Translations under genes and position numbers: made by a program
Origin: Symbiodinium natans
Lineage: Eukaryota; Sar; Dinophyceae; Suessiales; Symbiodiniaceae
Reading direction: 5' to 3'
Length of the DNA: 59,472 bases
Assembly: GCA_905221605.1 (NCBI GenBank)
Contig: CAJNDS010002688.1
Coordinates: forward strand, 255,564 to 315,035
The notes under the pieces: model-generated
Database searches by the model: none
The model's input: the letters and a program-made list of their open reading frames with translations, nothing else
Told to the model about the DNA's origin: nothing
In this document: piece by piece, positions 30,192 to 39,059 of the stretch
Layout: each line of letters opens with the position of its first letter
How positions within the stretch are numbered: the first letter of the stretch is position 1

Positions 30192-30384
30192 TTGGCAAGT
30201 CCCGCCGCGCGGCATCAGCGGACAGTTCCCCACCCTACCGGCTGCAATGGCAATGGCAAGCCAGCAACCGCAGACGCAGCAGCTGCAGCAGACGCAGCAG
30301 CTGCAGCCGCCGCAGCAGCTGCAGCAGCTGCAGCCAGGCCATTTGTTGCATTGCAGAGTGCGCTTTGGGTTTCAGAGGGCATGA
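30192..30384 (+). CDS. CAG-repeat exon (poly-Gln or poly-Ala depending on frame)
   Basis: The stretch around 30270-30335 is a (CAG)n-type repeat with the unit CAGCTGCAG. One + frame reads QVPPRGISGQFPTLPAA then a Gln/Leu-rich run; another reads poly-Ala followed by ARPFVALQSALWVSEGM. The first fits the Pro/Gln-rich series. Exon boundaries not fixed. Confidence 0.4.
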
Positions 30385-30734
30385 TCGGGTTCTGTCGGGA
30401 ATATTGTCAGGGTACGACCTGGTCATTGCTCCACAGTCCGCCTCATCTTCGGTAAGGCCCGGGAGGCGATGCACCTGTTCGTTTCGTCGTTCCCAATCCT
30501 CCAGAGAGCCTCAGCCGCGATTCATCCGGCAATGCTTGCGGAAGACATGTGGGAGCTTAGGAAAATTAGGGATCCCCCAATAAAAACTCAAAATAGTAGG
30601 ATGCCCTTACAGTAAGGACCCCAATAAGGTACCCCTCCCCCCCCCCCAATTTGGTCAACCCCCATGTCAAAAAGCAACGTGAAGCCTAAGAGGTTGATGG
30701 GTCAGAACAACCTGCAAGGTTCCTCAGCGTTCCA

Positions 30735-30825
30735 GCCCTAAACCCTAAACCCTAAACCCTAAACCCTAAACCCTAAACCCTAAACCCTAAACCCTAAACC
30801 CTAAACCCTAAACCCTAAACCCCGA
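30735..30825. repeat. CCCTAAA tract
   Basis: Thirteen units, near perfect. Confidence 0.93.
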
Positions 30826-30875
30826 GCATTAATGATTCATCATTTCAGAGGGCCCTGAACACTAACCTATATCCC

Positions 30876-30968
30876 CCTTGGGAATTACTTTTTTTATGTT
30901 TGTTCATATAAAGCCCAAGAGGATATTCAAAATGTTATGTTTGTTAAGATTCTAAGGGGAGTATAGTA
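30876..30968. mobile_element. Family F introner-like element
   Basis: CCCTTGGGAATTACTTTTTT, then 'gtttgttcatataaagccca', then 'gattctaaggggagtatag'. The same blocks in the same order form the left part of ankyrin-gene intron 3 (34270-34372), which supports an interspersed element. Confidence 0.6.
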
Positions 30969-31136
30969 AACCCTAAACCCAAAAATCAGGGCGCAAGTTG
31001 GCCCGATACTGTAAAACCTGGGTAGGCATGCAACAAGGCCACCTGCAGTTCTCTGAAGCTGGGGTTTAGGATTTAGGAATTAGGGTTTAGGGTCTCTGAA
31101 GATATGGGAGTTTCTCAGGATAGGGTTTACCATTTT

Positions 31137-31137
<1 letters not shown>

Positions 31138-31170
<33 letters not shown>
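31138..31170. repeat. Poly-G run of about 33 bases
   Basis: Homopolymer; the length is uncertain. From 31000 to 31730 I see no gene. Confidence 0.85.
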
Positions 31171-31172
<2 letters not shown>

Positions 31173-31731
31173 GGGGACCCCTGTTTGGGAAGCGCATATG
31201 TGCCTGTTGCATCAGAGCAGTCCCCACTCTTGCCGACACGCTGTTGTGCCTGCCAGGATTGGCAGTCCAATGTCTGATCAAGTGACATCCATCTGAGAAT
31301 CTGGCTTCACGCGGTCGAAACAGCCACCTCTGAGAAGCTTCCAGCTCAGGTTTCGAGTTGAGGGTTTATTCGGGTGAATTCATGCTTGATGGTCTGACAT
31401 GGGAAGCTTGTCTGTGGCATATGGCCATTATCAAAAAAGGGGGTCCCTGAATGTCCCCTGCACCCTGTCTTCCTGAGGACCCGGACAAGGGACCCTGGAT
31501 TTTGATAAACCCCATATAGTACCATACGCTTGTGCGTTCAGGTGCAACTCCAGTGCACTGCTTGAATGCACCAGTGTCAGGAACCCTTGTTAGGGGGATC
31601 GCATTCGCAATCTGGCTTAGGTCACCCAGCCTGAACGCGCCCAATGTGTCAATGCTCTGCAGCAGAACGTGCTGAGGGAAGGAGGATGAATATAGATCCC
31701 TAAACCCTAAACCCTAAACCCTAAACCCAGG

Positions 31732-31965
31732 TTGGAGGCTCAGGGTTCAGCGATAAGCCGCGAGGGATCGAGGCGTAGGAGATTGGGGCCCACCGTTCAC
31801 CCATATTCCCTCCAAGCGCTCGCAAAACAGACTCGCTCTCAACTTATGACTCGTAGGATCTTGCACAAAGATTGCAAGCCTGGGGGGTGGCTCCAAGCAA
31901 ACACTGCTGGCAGTCCATCCCACCAAAGCAGGAGGAAAAGGCCGGAGTCCGGAGTAAGGTCTTGA
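31732..31965 (+). CDS. Possible exon, basic protein
   Basis: The open frame contains SLQALAKQTRSQLMTRRILH and KDCKPGGWLQANTAGS. Followed by a CCCCAAA tract. Not recognised. Confidence 0.3.
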   Translation: MEAQGSAISREGSRRRRLGPTVHPYSLQALAKQTRSQLMTRRILHKDCKPGGWLQANTAGSPSHQSRRKRPESGVRS

Positions 31966-32080
31966 AACCCCAAACCCCAAACCCCAAACCCCAAACCCCA
32001 AAACCCCAAACCCCAAACCCCAAACCCCAAACCCCAAGCCCCAAGCCCCAAGCCCCAAGCCCCAAACCCCAAACCCCAGC
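31966..32080. repeat. CCCCAAA/CCCCAAG tract
   Basis: About sixteen units, all of the CCCC variant type. Confidence 0.93.
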
Positions 32081-32213
32081 TCCGCAAAGGCATCCCCAGA
32101 TGGAGTGCTCACCCACCCCCCAAAGAATCCTGTGCCCATCAGGGTGCTTGTTGGCTCAAAGCACAAGTCTGCACAGCCACGCTCCCCTTCATAACAGTGT
32201 GCCTCGGCAATAC

Positions 32214-32374
32214 TCTTGGTAGCCCAGTGGTGCCCTTTTCTCTTTTCCCTTTTTGGTTTAGGGTTTAGGGTTTAGGGTTTAGGTTCGAGGTTCCCTTATA
32301 AAGTAACCAACCAAAAAAAGGGTGCCCTTATTATAATATGGTTACTGGGCTACTAAGTACTGGCGTCTCGGGTA
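32214..32374. mobile_element. Family D element with telomere-like insertion
   Basis: Left end CTTGGTAGCCCAGTGGTGCC, right end GGTTACTGGGCTACTAAG. The conserved TTTTTGGTTC of other copies is interrupted after GGTT by about four TTTAGGG units (32256-32283), after which TTCGAGGTTCCC resumes. Shows a telomere-like tract gained inside an element. Confidence 0.7.
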
Positions 32375-32742
32375 GGTTGCTGGGATGGTTTCATATCATC
32401 ACTTCTTGGGTTTGAGAGGAGAGACATAGTTTCGGAATCTTTTTTTGAGGGTTTCCTAACCCTAAACCCTGAACCCTAAACCCTGAACCCTAAAGCCTAA
32501 GCCCTAAGCCCTTTTCATAAGGGCCAACCGGCCTTCGAGTCGCAAACCGGTCCCATAAGGCAGGATGTACGCAGTTTGTCAGCGCTACAATAAGGGCTAA
32601 GGGTTTAGGGTTTAGGGTTCGTAGCCCCTACGAACCCTACGACCCCTGACCGCAAGAACGTGGGCCCTCCTAAACCCTAAACCCCAAACCCCAAAATCCA
32701 AACCACAAGCCCTAAACCCTAAACCCTAAACCCAAAACCCCT

Positions 32743-32860
32743 GAGGCCGGCATGGGAAATACACTCGCAACCGACACGATTCCGGTGCTCTGCACCATGG
32801 TGGACGTGCACAACCCAAAGGCCCAGGCGAGGCTCAGATTGGTTTCTGTCGGTGTTGTTT
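32743..32860 (+). CDS. Exon-like island, unknown protein
   Basis: Reads EAGMGNTLATDTIPVLCTMV then DVHNPKAQARLRLVSVGV. Clean GC-rich frame between telomere-like tracts. Not recognised. Confidence 0.5.
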
Positions 32861-33100
32861 AGGGTTTAGGGTTTAGGGTTTAGGCAGGTTTAGGGTTTAG
32901 GGCTAGGGTTTAGGGTTTCCGGGGGGGGGTTCAAGGGGGGTATGTAACCCAAGGTTCCCGAATACTTCCCTACTACTCCCCAAGGCTTCCCTAAGCTTCC
33001 CTGAGCTTCCCTAAGGTTCCCCACCCTCCCTAAACCCTAAACCCTAAACCCTAAACCCTAAACCCTAAACCCTAAGGTTCCCTACCCTCCCTTAAGAACC

Positions 33101-33172
33101 CTGAAAGTGTGGCTCAAGAGAGGGCAGGCCGATCCATCTCGAACTGACAGGTTGGTCCTTGACATGAAGACC
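33101..33172 (+). CDS. Exon-like island
   Basis: Reads LKVWLKRGQADPSRTDRL then VLDMKT. About 220 nt upstream of the ankyrin gene start; not obviously part of it. Confidence 0.35.
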
Positions 33173-33393
33173 TTTAGGGGCTTTTAGGGTTTGTTTAGGG
33201 GCTTTTCGGGTTTTTGGGGTTTTTGGGTTGGGGGTTTTCAAGGTTTTGAGGGTTTGTAGGGTTTTAAGAAGGTTTAGGGACCTTTACGTGAGCCTCTTCT
33301 ACCGTTGCACTTGTCCGTCGCAAGATCTCCCCCAAAAGCGCGCGCCTCTTCCTCGTCAGGGCCACCCCCCCCGGCCCAACCGAGCCGGCGAGA

Positions 33394-36300
33394 ATGATCC
33401 TCCATACCCTGTCTGGAAAAGAGCTGGTCCTCAGCGACAGTGAGCTGGAGGACGTCCTTCAGCGCGGCCAGACGCTGAAGGCCATGAAGCAGCACCTAAG
33501 CAGCTTGGTGGGTGCCACCCGCTTCCAGCAGCAGATCTTGCAGGACGGTAAAGCCTTGTGTGACAGCACAGCCATTGCCGACCTGAAGGGCGACCTTCAG
33601 CTGGTCATCTTACCTCTGCAACTCAAGCAGCTCGGCAGGCCCTTGGGACATTATACATATAATATATACATATATATATATATGTATATGTGTATACTAT
33701 TTCTCCCGTAAAATTGGGTTCAAGAGGATCATATTCAGGAATGTTTTTCAGAGGGTTTTTAAGGGGCCATCCGAGGCAAGCTGGTGAACTCCTGGAGGCT
33801 GCGAATGCACGAGAGACCGATCGCCTGGAGGCCCTCCTGCGCACGCCGCTGGATCCGAATCAGGTGGCAGCGGGGAACTGGGAGAAAGAGACGCCTCTCC
33901 TCGCCTCTAGGTGGGACTCTACTACTACAACTTTATCACTTCATAAGTTTTGGGGTTCCTCTAAACTTCAAAATTAAGGGAGCCAAAACTTAAACTTTCA
34001 TTGGGGGTTAAAGACTTAGTAGCCCAGTGGTACCCTTTACCCGTTTGTTGGTTCCGGGTTCCGTTATAAAGTAACCAAGCCCAAAAAAAGTCAACAAAAA
34101 ACAGAGGGCCTTATCATACTATGCTTACTGGGCTACTAAGAAGAGCAACCGAGGCCTCGGCCTGGCACGGGGACTTGGAGGCCGTGCGCTTGCTGCTGGC
34201 TGCCCGCGCCGACGTCGACAAGGCGAACTGGCGCGGGAACGCGCCGCTGAACAGCGCCTGCAGCTAGGCACTACATCGCCCTTGGGAACTATTTTTTGGT
34301 TTTGTTCATATAAAACCCAAGAGTATGTTAAAAGTATTATTCTTATTAAGGTTCTAAGGGGAGTATAGGGCAGGTTTTTGGGGTACTTCTGCATATTCCT
34401 TTAGATTGGGGTTTAAGAGGATCATATCCCTGATCACTAGATACAAATTCGCTAGGTGATTGCATATTGTGCTAAAGATTCCATTTAAAGGGTTAGCAAA
34501 ACCAACGAATAGAAACAGAAAACAAACAACAAACAGCGATGTAATGCCACAAACTTTTCTCCTAATTAGGCCCTTGGCCCTTGGGGCACTGGATCTTCCT
34601 TTAAAAATTGGGGTTTTAGAGGATCATCTTCAGGAATATTTTGGCCCTTGGGGCACTTCTGGATCTTCCTTGAAAATCGGGTTTTGGACGAGGGTCATCT
34701 TCAGGAACATCTAGGCCTTTAGGGCACCTCTGCATCTTCCTTTTAAAAAATCGGGTTTTAGACGAGGGTCATCTTCAGGAATATCTAGGCCTTTGGGACA
34801 CCTTGTATATTCCTTTAAGTCGGGTTTAAGAGGGTCATATTCAGGAATAATTTGTCCAGAGGGTTTTCTTCGCTGCCCTCCTAGGCAGCGCCGGCCACGT
34901 CGAGGTGGCTTGGTGTCTGCTTGAGGCCCGAGCCAACATCGACCAGGTGGGTGAGTCTTTGTCATAGTTGGGTAACATTTTACATTCTTAAGGGTACTCT
35001 TAAACCCTTAGTAGTAGAGTAGGTAACCTTTAACCTTTTTGGGGTAGTTTTGTCCCCTTATGATCCCAAAAGTTAACCTTCAGTTCCCCTAGGTACTGGA
35101 CAACTTACAGCCCAAGAAGGAATAAAGATTCAGATTTTTTACTATTATCCCAGCCATGAACATTCTTCAGGGTACTCTTAAACCCAAGAAGGAACAAAGA
35201 TTCAGATTTGTTACCATTATCCCAGCCATGAACGAGGAATGGCAGAGGACGCCCCTCTTCAGCTGTTGCGATCGAGGGGGCCCCAAGGAGCTGGTGCAGA
35301 TGCTGCTTGAGGCGCGAGCCAAGGTGGATAGCCCAGGGGAGTACCGCTCCTCCCCTCTGCTCGCTGCGTGCAGCGGCTGCTATGTGGAGATTGCTTGCAT
35401 GCTCATCGAAGCGGGCGCGGCCGCCAACGCATCGGACGTCATGGGAATGACACCCCTTCGGGCTGCCTGCCACAACGGCTCTGTGGAGCTGGTGTCTCGT
35501 TTGCTTCAAGCGCGCGCCGACCGAAATGTGAGAGATGCGGACGGAGTGTCTCCGCTTGTGATTCTTGGTAGGCCAGTGGTACCCTGTACCTTTTCTTTTT
35601 TTGGTTCTGGGTTCCCTGATAAAATAAGCTAGCCACAAAAGGGTGCCCCTATCATTTTATGGTTACTGGGCTTTAGGGTTTAGGGTTTAGTTAGGGTTTA
35701 GGGTTTAGGGTTGGCTACCAAGGATTGCATGCAAGGGCAATCAGATTGCCATTGCCCGGCTCTTGCTCTCCGCACGAGCTGACCCAAACATCAGCAACAG
35801 GAGCCGCAGGGGGCCCCAAAAACCACATAAAACACAAGGATCTTACTTTGGTTTAGGGTTTAGGGTTTAGGGTTTAGGGTTTAGGGTTTAGGGTTTAGGG
35901 TTTAGGGTTTAGGGTATAAGGGCCCCTTTTTTTGGGAGGATTCTGGAGAAGCAAGCCCCTTGTCTTAAGTAGAAATCCTTATGCTTCTGCGTTTGTTTTT
36001 GGGGGCCCCCCAAAGCAGGAACAAAGCATTTCCGCTGCTGCTCGCCTCGGAGCGCGGGAGCCTTGAGATGGCGGAGCTGTTGCTGGATGCGCATGCGGAC
36101 GTCGACAAGGGGGATGGGAACCTCGGCCCTGATCAGTGGGACCTTTTTGTAGATTTCCCCCCCTAAACCCTAAACTCCAAACCCTAAACCCTAAACCCCA
36201 AACCCCAAGCCCTAAACCCTAAACCCTAAACCCTAAACCCTAAACCCGAATTGTCTCAGAGGCTTTAAAACCTAGGAACGGGATGGAGGCCAGGTCCGCC

Positions 36301-38290
36301 CTGGTGGCGGCCTGCGACTTGGTCATAGTTGGGAAACATTGTGCATTTTTAAGGGAACTTAAACCCAATAAAGAATAAACATTTACAACCCTAAACCCTA
36401 AACCCTAAACCCTAAACCCTATATGTTTATTACTATCCCAACCATGAACCAGGCGAGAGGGGACACGTCCAGGTGGCCCGGCTGCTCCTCCAAAGGGGCG
36501 CCCGGCATGACCGGGCCGGCGCGCCTTGCCAGCTGACTGGAGCGCCCTTTGAGGTTTAGGGTTCCTAAGCCCTAAACCCTAAACCCTAAACCCTAAACCC
36601 CTTGTTTTAAGGCGGTTGCTCGGCAAAACCCCCAAGGAATGGGGTCGGTCGCCCCTCCAGCTCGCATGCCAGAACGGCCATCTGAACATCGCGCAGAGCT
36701 TGCTGCTAGGTAGGCCCTTGGGACATTTTCAGGGTTTAGGGTTCAGGGTTTAGGGTCTATATATCTTCCCTTATTGGGGTTTAAGAGGATCATATTCAGG
36801 AATAGATGTTCCCTTTTTCTTCTTGGCTTTAAGGGGATCATCCTCAGGAAGAGATGTTCCCTTACCTTATTGGGCTTAAGAGGATCATACTCAGGAATCA
36901 CCCTAAACCCTAAACCCTAAACCCTAAACCCTAAACCCTAAACCCTAAAAGGGGGTTTAAGGGCCACCCCAAAGGTTAGAAGCCTGGGCTTCGCCCCAAT
37001 TCCGAGCTGCCGGATCCCCTTTGATGGCTGCTTGCGACTTGGCAGCCCAGGTTGGTTTTAGGGTTTAGGGTTTCGGGTTTAGGGTTTAGGGTGTAGGGTT
37101 TAGGGTTTAGGGTTTTCTCTGTTGGGTGCCCTTTTTACCCCCCCCCCTTCTTGTCCCCTGGTTCGCGGCGGGAATGAGGGAATTCGGGCCCCATATATAC
37201 CATTGAAAGACTATATAGGGTGGTTCCAGGGTAGTTCCAGGTTTCCCTGGTATAGTAGCGGCAACCCCCAAAAGGGTACCCCTATTATGGGTCGGTGAGG
37301 GGGTCGCTCTTTGGGTACCCTAAAGCAGAGGGGCTGCAATAAGCACCAAAAGGGACCATAATTTAGAGAAAGCACCATATGGGTATTTCCAAAAATAGGG
37401 GGGTACCCTTAAGATACCCAAAAATACTATAATCCTTATTATTGGAACCCTCAAAAAGGGTACCCCTATGTCCGGAAAGCACCTAAACCCTAAACCCTAA
37501 ACCCTAGACCCTAAACCCTAAACCCTAAACCCCAAACCCTAAACCCCAAATATCATATGGTTTCTGGGCAAACCAAGGCGAGAATGGCCACTGGGAGGTG
37601 GTGCAGCTCTTGCTCGGTGCTGGCGTGGATAAAGACGGCACCCTGGGGACGCAAAGACCCTAAAAGGGTTTAGGGTTTAGGGTTTAGGGTTTAGGGTTTA
37701 GGGTTCATATACCTTAGAAGGAATTCTGGCAGTATAGGGTATATGATCCCAATTTTAGGAGTTCATTTCGTCCCCAAGGCATCTTCACTGGCGCCTCCCC
37801 TTTGCTGGCTGCCTGTGAGAATGGCCACCTTCGCGTTGTCGAGGTCTTGCTAGCCGCCGGTGCACGAAACGAACCAAACGCCAAGGGCATTTCACCGGTG
37901 CTGGCGGCTGCAGAGATTGGGCACATGGGGTTGGTGACCCTGTTGATACGCCAGCGCTCGGATCTGAATCAGGTCGACATCGGTGGCAGATCCCCATTGC
38001 TGGCGGCATGTATGAACGGCCACAGCGACGTGGCTGGCCTGTTGCTGGACTCTGCTGCTGATCACAACAGACAAGACACGGCGGGAACGTCTCCTCTGCT
38101 AGCCGCGAGCACAGCCGGCAGCCTGGAAACCGTACGCTTGCTGCTCACTGCCCGTGCCGACGCCGATCTCACCAACCGTGAGGGCCAGTCACCCCTGCAG
38201 ACGGCTCTGCACAAGAACCACCTAGATTTAGCAGCCTTGCTACGAGAGTCTTGCGAGGACTCTGCAAGCAAGCGTGCCAAACTGACGTGA
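33394..38290 (+). CDS. Ubiquitin-like/ankyrin-repeat protein, 13 exons, 613 residues
   Basis: Exons: 33394-33634, 33781-33902, 34154-34259, 34885-34952, 35237-35559, 35723-35800, 36019-36117, 36276-36313, 36453-36520, 36637-36709, 36980-37033, 37578-37637, 37779-38290. They sum to 1842 nt, an open frame ending in TGA. Residues 1 to about 80 (MILHTLSGKELVLSDSELE...DLQLVILPLQ) look like a ubiquitin-like fold, as in many dinoflagellate ankyrin proteins. About 15 ankyrin repeats follow, with TPLLAA/SPLLAACENGH signatures and LLL-x-AGAD helices; the tail is Ser/Lys-rich. The function is probably protein binding; the partner is unknown. Junctions were chosen by phase, ankyrin spacing and flanking duplications. 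Donors are GC in introns 1, 2, 3, 8, 9, 11 and 12, GA in 4 to 7, and GT only in 10; all acceptors are AG. Intron 1 has other in-frame solutions. The start is the first ATG of the ubiquitin-like frame; an upstream exon is possible. Confidence 0.85.
33635..33780 (+). mobile_element. Ankyrin gene intron 1, family A element
   Basis: GCAGGCCCTTGGGACATTA at the left, an inserted TA microsatellite (33650-33690), 'gggttcaagaggatcatatt', 'caggaatgtttttcagaggg', and GGGGCCATCCGAG near the right. The acceptor giving the correct frame is GGCAAG before CTGG (junction QLAGELLEAA); the exact acceptor is the least certain of the gene. Confidence 0.65.
33903..34153 (+). mobile_element. Ankyrin gene intron 2 (GC-AG) with family D element
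   Basis: GCCTC occurs at both edges. Removal gives TPLLASAWHGDLEAVRLLL with exact ankyrin spacing. The family D element at 34015-34140 (CTTAGTAGCCCAGTGGTACC ... TTACTGGGCTACTAAG) forms the right half. A GT-AG alternative (33911 to 34140) is also in frame but would insert residues into the repeat. Confidence 0.75.
34260..34884 (+). mobile_element. Ankyrin gene intron 3 (GC-AG), family F plus tandem family A
   Basis: GCAGC at both edges; junction SACSAGHVEVAWCLLEA restores ankyrin spacing. The left part is a family F copy (34270-34372). From 34557 to 34870 there are four tandem copies, spaced about 65-80 bases, of the family A block 'ggcccttggggcac...tcttcc...gggttttaga...ggtcatcttcaggaa', an internal amplification. 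Confidence 0.75.
34953..35236 (+). mobile_element. Ankyrin gene intron 4 (GA-AG), family E element
   Basis: GAGTCTTTGTCATAGTTGGG at the left, ATCCCAGCCATGAACGAG at the right, GAA after it. Junction DQVGEWQRTPLF has the exact seven-residue loop. A block of about 64 bases ('cttaaacccaagaaggaa...cccagccatgaac') is present twice in tandem at the right end. Confidence 0.75.
35560..35722 (+). mobile_element. Ankyrin gene intron 5 (GA-AG), family D element split by telomere-like tract
   Basis: GATT at both edges, then perfect inverted ends CTTGGTAG...CTACCAAG. Excision of the element plus one GATT joins SPLVIACKGNQIAIARLL in frame. The right arm, TTACTGGGCTACCAAG in other copies, is interrupted after GGGCT by TTTAGGG units (about 35671-35712), and GGCTACCAAG follows. 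This dates the telomere-like insertion after the element. Confidence 0.85.
35801..36018 (+). mobile_element. Ankyrin gene intron 6 (GA-AG), inverted-repeat element with telomere-like core
   Basis: CAGGA at both edges. Inverted arms GGGGGCCCCAAAAACCA...ACAAGGATCTTACTT and AAGTAGAAATCCTTATG...GTTTTTGGGGGCCCCC surround about eleven TTTAGGG units (35849-35914). Junction ISNRNKAFPLLLAS has the right loop length. Confidence 0.8.
36118..36275 (+). other. Ankyrin gene intron 7 (GA-AG), largely telomere-like
   Basis: GGAAC at both edges. The interior is mostly CCCTAAA/CCCCAAA units (36162-36248), with short unique arms and no recognised family. The frame is kept, although the loop here is three residues longer than usual. 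Confidence 0.7.
36314..36452 (+). mobile_element. Ankyrin gene intron 8 (GC-AG), family E element with telomere-like insertion
   Basis: GCGA at both edges; junction VAACERGHVQVARLLLQ. 'cttggtcatagttgggaaac' at the left and 'actatcccaaccatgaacc' at the right match intron 4. Between them a CCCTAAA tract (about 36388-36421) interrupts the AAAGATTCAGATTTGTTACC-type middle. Confidence 0.8.
36521..36636 (+). other. Ankyrin gene intron 9 (GC-AG) with CCCTAAA tract
   Basis: GCGCCTTGCCAGCTGACTGG at the left, GCTCGGCAAAACCCCCAAG at the right, CCCTAAA units at 36568-36601. Junction DRAGEWGRSPLQLACQNG has exact spacing. No clear edge duplication. Confidence 0.65.
36710..36979 (+). mobile_element. Ankyrin gene intron 10 (GT-AG), family A with internal repeats
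   Basis: The only GT donor of the gene: CTAG-GTAGGCCCTTGGGACAT. The block 'cttattgggtttaagaggatcat...caggaat' is repeated three times, and both TTTAGGG (36728-36755) and CCCTAAA (36900-36950) tracts lie inside. Right end GGGCCACCCCAAAGGTTAG. Junction SLLLEAWASP. Confidence 0.7.
37034..37577 (+). other. Ankyrin gene intron 11 (GC-AG), 544 bases
   Basis: GCGA at both edges; junction LMAACENGHWEVVQLLLG. GCGACTTGGCAGCCCAGG at the left, CTGGGCAAACCAAG at the right. Interior: TTTAGGG tract (37056-37112), a diverged hairpin with GAATGAGGGAATTCGGG, several GGGTACCC palindromes, and a CCCTAAA tract (37482-37549). Confidence 0.75.
37638..37778 (+). mobile_element. Ankyrin gene intron 12 (GC-AG), inverted-end element with telomere-like tract
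   Basis: GGCA at both edges; near-inverted ends ACCCTGGGGACG and CGTCCCCAAG; TTTAGGG tract at 37668-37706. Junction DKDGIFTGASPLLAACENGH. Confidence 0.75.
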
Positions 38291-38404
38291 TCGAAAACAC
38301 TTCCGCCAGGTGTGCGTGGGTTCAGGTTGGGAAGCCATGGAAGCCTCCAAGGAATCAAGACATCCTTGCCTTGCAACATATGATTCCATTGAATATACAG
38401 ACTA

Positions 38405-38500
38405 TATGTGATATACTCTATATATATATATACACATATTATGGTATATTAGATTATATATATATATATATAATGCTTATATATATGTATATAATTACAC
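38405..38500. repeat. (TA)n microsatellites
   Basis: Two TA-rich runs 110-210 bases after the ankyrin stop codon; could lie in the 3' untranslated region or just beyond. Confidence 0.8.
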
Positions 38501-38604
38501 ATTGTACATGCACCTTCGCAGCCTACCCAACTCCGCGACCCTTACAGCCAAGCAGCGCAGCTCGCAGCAGTACGGCAATCACGGCCGAGTGCTTAGGGTT
38601 CAGG

Positions 38605-38725
38605 GTCTCAGGGTTTCAGGGTTTCAGGGTTTCAGGGTTTCAGGGTTTCAGGGTTTCAGGGTTTAGGGTTTAGGGTTTAGGGTTTAGGGTTCAGGGTTTA
38701 GGGTTTAGGGTTTAGGGTTTGGGGG
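38605..38725. repeat. TTTCAGGG 8-mer block then TTTAGGG tract
   Basis: Seven TTTCAGGG units followed by about nine TTTAGGG units. Confidence 0.92.
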
Positions 38726-38730
38726 GCCAG

Positions 38731-38790
38731 GACATGTTCTACTTCTGCAATGTGAGCAGCGGCGGGGCGGCGACGAAGGCGGGAGCCTTT
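38731..38790 (+). CDS. Possible exon
   Basis: After CCAG the frame reads DMFYFCNVSSGGAATKAGAF. Aromatic cluster then Gly; not assignable. Confidence 0.35.
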
Positions 38791-39059
38791 TTTTGGCGTC
38801 CACAACAAGTTTTGCGGTGAGACATGTTCACCTACAATGGGTTCAGGGTTTAGGGTTTATGTTTAGGGTTTAGGGTTTAGGGTTTGGGGATGCATATCCC
38901 TAGACACAACAAATTGTCTCGAAGTTCAGAAAGAAACTCTAAGCAAGAACCTAAACCTCAAAAGCCTTCGGGCACCGCTAAATGTATTAGGAGTAGCCCG
39001 AAAAGGGACCAACCCTAAACCCTAAACCCAATTGACCACCTCGAGGGCACACAGGGCGT

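Noticed and set aside
31839-32166. Gly/Phe/Trp and Asn-Pro-Lys open frames (GLGFRV, NPKP types) here and elsewhere
   Set aside because: Direct translations of TTTAGGG, TTTGGGG and CCCTAAA units.
33911-34140. Ordinary GT-AG version of ankyrin intron 2
   Set aside because: In frame, but inserts residues into the repeat; the GC-AG version gives exact ankyrin spacing and a five-base duplication.
35105-35638. A 177-codon minus-strand gene
   Set aside because: Antisense shadow of ankyrin exon 5 and its introns.
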